Both the position numbers and the translations under genes were made by a program. Positions 61,617 through 64,000 of a stretch of 64,000 nt of DNA are shown here, in pieces. The DNA comes from Anaerofustis butyriciformans (GTDB lineage: Bacteria; Bacillota; Clostridia; Eubacteriales; Anaerofustaceae). The notes beneath the pieces are model-generated. The model did no database searches. It was not told the DNA's origin and saw only the letters and a list, made by a program, of their open reading frames with translations. Positions within the stretch are counted from its first letter, which is position 1, and each line of letters opens with the position of its first letter. Where the stretch lies: positions 62,001 to 126,000 of the forward strand of contig NZ_JAYFFH010000005.1 of the NCBI RefSeq assembly GCF_036289385.1, read 5' to 3'.

Positions 61617-61702
61617 AACTTAATAGAAAGTTTTGGAAGAGAATTAGAGAAACCATAACGAAATGCACATGTTACATGTGTTATTATGTTATGGTTTTTT
61701 TA
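61617..61702 (+). ncRNA. Candidate short RNA or attenuated leader with terminator
   Basis: From the predicted start near 61617 the sequence leads into a long hairpin: AACCATAAC (61651-61659) pairs with GTTATGGTT (61688-61696), and an inner stem CACATG/CATGTG (61666-61671 with 61675-61680) sits on top. Six T's follow. No known riboswitch motif was seen. It ends 42 bases before the GpsA-like gene. The boundaries are predicted, not observed. Confidence 0.45.
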
Positions 61703-61743
61703 TATAAAATATAGTAATTAAAATAAAGAGAGGTACATATAAT

Positions 61744-62814
61744 ATGGCTAATGTAACAATTCTTGGTGCAGGGGCGATGGGAAGTGCCCTTTCTACTCCA
61801 CTTAGAAAGAACGGACACAATGTAAACTTATGGGGGACTCATCTTGATACTGAAATTATCGATCAGTTGAAAAAAGACGGAACTCATATAAAACACAAAT
61901 GTAAACTTGCAGACGGAATTAAGTATTTTTACAATGAAGAACTTGAACAAGCTATGGAAGGCGCAGATTTAGTTATAATGGGTATAACAAGCGACGGTCT
62001 TGCAAGTGTATTTAAAAAAGCAATTCCTTATTTAAAAGAAGGAATGGTTGTAGGTAGTGTTTCAAAAGGTTTTGAATACGATCTTGAACAAAAAGACAAA
62101 GTAATTATTCTTCCTGATATTTTAGAACAATTACTTCCTGAAGAATTAAAAGGAAAAATTCCTTTGGTATTTGTTGGCGGACCATGTAAAGCTGTAGAAG
62201 TTGTATGGGAATGTCCAAACTCAGTAGATTATGCAAGCAGAGATATTGAAGCAGCAAAATATATGAGAAGTCTTCTTGCAACAGATAAATATAATGTAGG
62301 TGTTACAACTGATGTAATCGGACTTGAAATTTGTGCGGCAATGAAAAATGCTTATTCAATCGGTCTTGGAATGGCTGAAGGTTTTAAAGAACTTGAAGGT
62401 AAAAACAACAATAACTGTAAAGCAGCTTTATTCACATTTGCAGTTGCTGAAATGGGCGTTTTAACAAAAGCAATGGGCGGAAGTTATGCTTCTGTTATAG
62501 GTCAACCGGGTGTTGGAGATCTTGAAATTACATGTGAAGCAGGAAGAAACAGAATTTTAGGTGAAGTTGTAGGTGCTGGGACTCCGGGAACAAAAGCCAT
62601 AAAGAAAATGAGAGATGAAGATATAACAGTTGAAGGTTATAATGCGATAAAATTTGCTTGGGAACTTGTAGCTCAACTTGAAGAAAAAGGAGTATTAAAA
62701 AGAGAAAAACTTCCTTTCTTGGAAGCTTTGTATGAAATTTTATACAACGATGCTCCATCATATGAAACAATCGTTAAAGTAATGAATAAATGTACAGGTT
62801 TTGATTACGAATAG
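61744..62814 (+). CDS. GpsA-like NAD(P)-dependent sugar/polyol-phosphate dehydrogenase
   Basis: A 356-residue protein of the glycerol-3-phosphate dehydrogenase (GpsA) superfamily. The NAD fold starts TILGAGAMGSALSTPLRKNG, VGSVSKGFEYDL resembles the GpsA second region, and the catalytic Lys is in EICAAMKNAYSIGLGMAEG; the substrate loop GQPGVGDLEITCEAGRNRILG is conserved. It deviates in GGPCKAVEV (usually GPSFAxEV) and is about 20-25 residues longer than typical GpsA. It is 10 bases from an RpiB-like isomerase, which is unusual for GpsA, so a different polyol- or sugar-phosphate substrate is possible. Confidence 0.78.
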   Translation: MANVTILGAGAMGSALSTPLRKNGHNVNLWGTHLDTEIIDQLKKDGTHIKHKCKLADGIKYFYNEELEQAMEGADLVIMGITSDGLASVFKKAIPYLKEGMVVGSVSKGFEYDLEQKDKVIILPDILEQLLPEELKGKIPLVFVGGPCKAVEVVWECPNSVDYASRDIEAAKYMRSLLATDKYNVGVTTDVIGLEICAAMKNAYSIGLGMAEGFKELEGKNNNNCKAALFTFAVAEMGVLTKAMGGSYASVIGQPGVGDLEITCEAGRNRILGEVVGAGTPGTKAIKKMRDEDITVEGYNAIKFAWELVAQLEEKGVLKREKLPFLEALYEILYNDAPSYETIVKVMNKCTGFDYE

Positions 62815-62824
62815 GAGGAAGAAT

Positions 62825-63283
62825 ATGAAAAAAATAGTATTAGGTGCAGATGCAGTAGGTTTACTTTTAAAGGATGAAATTGTTAAATTTTTACAAGACG
62901 AAGGATACGAAGTAACTGATTTAGGAGTTAAAGATGAAAATGATAAAACTTTTTATGCTCATATAGCAGAAAAAGTTGCATTAGCCGTAAGAGATGAAGA
63001 TTATGACAGAGGTTTATTATTCTGCGGAACAGGTATTGGAATGAGTATTGCTGCCAATAAAGTTCCTGGAGTATGTGCAACTGTTTGTCATGACCCATAT
63101 TCAGCAGAAAGAGCAAGCTTAAGCAACAATGCACAAATTATCACTATGGGATACAGAGTTATTGGTAAAGAAACAGCAAAAGTTGTTTTAAAACACTGGT
63201 TAGACAATGACTTTGAACAAGGTTGTAAGAGTCAAAGCAACGTTGATGAAGTAATGAAGCTTGACGAAAAATATCGTAAATAA
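62825..63283 (+). CDS. RpiB/LacAB-like sugar-phosphate isomerase
   Basis: A 152-residue RpiB-fold isomerase. The catalytic-type Cys67 lies in LLFCGTGIGMSIAANK, and CHDPYSAERASLSNNAQIITMG follows. The N-terminal SDHAG motif is altered to GADAVG and the ring-opening His of RpiB (in RQHND) aligns with Ser (ASLSNN), so classical ribose-5-P isomerisation is doubtful. Proteins of this family act on tetrulose, allose and galactose phosphates. ATG 62825 follows AGGAGG (62813-62818) at a 6-base spacing. It is co-transcribed with the GpsA-like gene. Confidence 0.8.
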   Translation: MKKIVLGADAVGLLLKDEIVKFLQDEGYEVTDLGVKDENDKTFYAHIAEKVALAVRDEDYDRGLLFCGTGIGMSIAANKVPGVCATVCHDPYSAERASLSNNAQIITMGYRVIGKETAKVVLKHWLDNDFEQGCKSQSNVDEVMKLDEKYRK

Positions 63284-63329
63284 TTATTTTAATAATTATA
63301 TATGTTTACCATTTTTTCTTTTTGGTAGG

Positions 63330-63356
63330 AAAGCCGCTTTTAGCGGCTTTTTTACA
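63330..63356. terminator. Terminator after the isomerase gene
   Basis: AAAGCCGC (63330-63337), loop TTTTA, GCGGCTTT (63343-63350), then T's. It is one of two tandem hairpins in the 63284-63385 gap. Confidence 0.85.
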
Positions 63357-63358
63357 TA

Positions 63359-63388
63359 TAAAAAAAGAACCTTATCGGTTCTTTTTTA
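63359..63388 (-). terminator. Terminator after the GatD-like gene
   Basis: GAACC (63367-63371), loop TTATC, GGTTC (63377-63381) with long A and T flanks; on the minus strand it lies just beyond the stop at 63388-63386. Confidence 0.8.
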
Positions 63389-64000
63389 TTGAACAGGTTC
63401 TTTTTTACTTATAAAGTCTTTTATTGTTTCTTTTGAAGCTTCTTCAATAGAAAAATCTAAATCGATATTTTTAATTTCAATATCTTTTTTATTTGCTATA
63501 TCTAGTAATATTTCTTTTGTTAACCATGGATTTTTAATAAAAACAGGTCCTAATGCATTTGTATAAATTAAATTATTTTTTCTTGCTCCTTCTTTATGGT
63601 TTTTGTCATTTCCAAGTCCGTAGTTTACACTTCCGAAAGGAGTAATTTCATCACTGTTAAAAGTCATGTCAATTGAATTAATTTGGCATGATATTATTTC
63701 CATATCTTTACCATCTATATTAGCATTAAATGTTAAATCATCACCATATATCCATTTTCTTTCTGTTGCTGTCATATCAAATACATTTAAGCCTTCTTTT
63801 TCTCTTCCGTCTTCAAATTTAATATTTTTTGCAAGTATTGCACCTGTTGTGCCAATTGCAAACATATATTTATTTTCGTTTACGTATTTCTCAAATTCGT
63901 CTCTTTGATTATTAAAAGTTTCTACTATTGTGTCCATTACTTTTAATTCTCCAGGAGATAAAAGTATAATATCGAATTTGTCAAAGTCAATTTTTTCGTT
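63386..64000 (-). CDS. GatD-like amidotransferase, apparently catalytically inactive (5' end cut by window edge)
   Basis: The reading frame is open to base 64000, so the ATG at 63937 is internal and about 205 C-terminal residues are seen. The pattern FDIILLSPGEL, KYVNENKYMFAIGTTGAILAK, GLNVFDMTA and PFGSVNYGLGND...GPVFIKNPWL follows the class I amidotransferase fold of GatD, which with MurT amidates lipid II. Where GatD has a nucleophile Cys in an AICGGYQ-like motif, this protein reads AIGTTGA, and the catalytic His before GP-x-x-x-KNP reads Leu (NALGPVFIKNP). It therefore appears to lack glutaminase activity. A MurT-like partner would be expected upstream, outside the window. Confidence 0.5.
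   Translation of the reverse strand, partial: NEKIDFDKFDIILLSPGELKVMDTIVETFNNQRDEFEKYVNENKYMFAIGTTGAILAKNIKFEDGREKEGLNVFDMTATERKWIYGDDLTFNANIDGKDMEIISCQINSIDMTFNSDEITPFGSVNYGLGNDKNHKEGARKNNLIYTNALGPVFIKNPWLTKEILLDIANKKDIEIKNIDLDFSIEEASKETIKDFISKKEPVQ

Overview
The window reads as a chromosomal segment of a low-GC (roughly 30%), AT-rich anaerobic Firmicute, most likely class Clostridia. The evidence is gene content and order: rpsB-tsf / pyrH-frr-uppS-cdsA-rseP-ispG, ackA-yceD-rpmF, rpsO-pnp, hprK, a TepA-type ClpP homologue, a YlmC/YmxH protein, purine-rich AGGAGG-type ribosome binding sites, and consensus TTGACA-17-TATAAT promoters. I saw no phage, transposon, CRISPR, tRNA or rRNA. Genes are densely packed and most convergent pairs share one bidirectional hairpin terminator. 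I cannot name the species.

Layout. 1-1752: nadE, cut by the left edge. 1955-18193: a surface-polysaccharide (or glycan) locus on the + strand. It holds a membrane 4,6-dehydratase (PglF type), aminotransferase (PglE type), phosphoglycosyl transferase (PglC type) and acetyltransferase (PglD type), which together predict UDP-N,N'-diacetylbacillosamine synthesis and its transfer to undecaprenyl phosphate. A second sugar module (WbpA, WbpB, WbpD and WbpE types) predicts UDP-2,3-diacetamido-2,3-dideoxyglucuronate. Three glycosyltransferases, two Wzy/ligase-like proteins and one Wzx-type flippase complete the locus. 18203-25870: tepA, lysC, ylmC, a membrane-protein gene split by an in-frame TAG, dut, rpsO, pnp and uppP. 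25895-33847 (- strand): housekeeping block of translation, isoprenoid, lipid and cell-envelope genes. 34117-38317: comM, rpmF, yceD, ackA and a membrane-anchored unknown. 38522-46996: lemA with two DUF2207-type proteins, hprK, a HAD phosphatase, a cyclase-family protein, a phosphohexomutase and an XRE regulator with membrane segments.

47025-53944: a Mg2+ P-type ATPase (mgtA) behind a well-formed M-box riboswitch with terminator and antiterminator, plus an unannotated 29-codon ORF with a strong ribosome binding site between riboswitch and mgtA; then a divergent Ca2+-type ATPase and a Gfo/Idh/MocA oxidoreductase. 54078-58830: a small sirtuin-like protein lacking the zinc module, a 92-residue unknown, lipoate-protein ligase, a HrgC-like membrane protein, an aldehyde dehydrogenase and a DUF554 protein. 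59005-63283: an SsuABC/NMT1-type ABC importer, then a GpsA-like dehydrogenase paired with an RpiB-like isomerase that lacks the usual ring-opening histidine. 63386-64000: C-terminal part of a GatD-like amidotransferase that appears to have lost its catalytic Cys and His, cut by the right edge.

The most interesting points are the complete two-sugar biosynthetic locus, the small ORF inside the mgtA leader, the amber-split membrane gene, the sirtuin-like/lipoate-ligase neighbourhood, the paired divergent sugar-phosphate enzymes, and the apparently dead GatD-like protein. All functional calls rest on motif recognition by eye; no database search was run.
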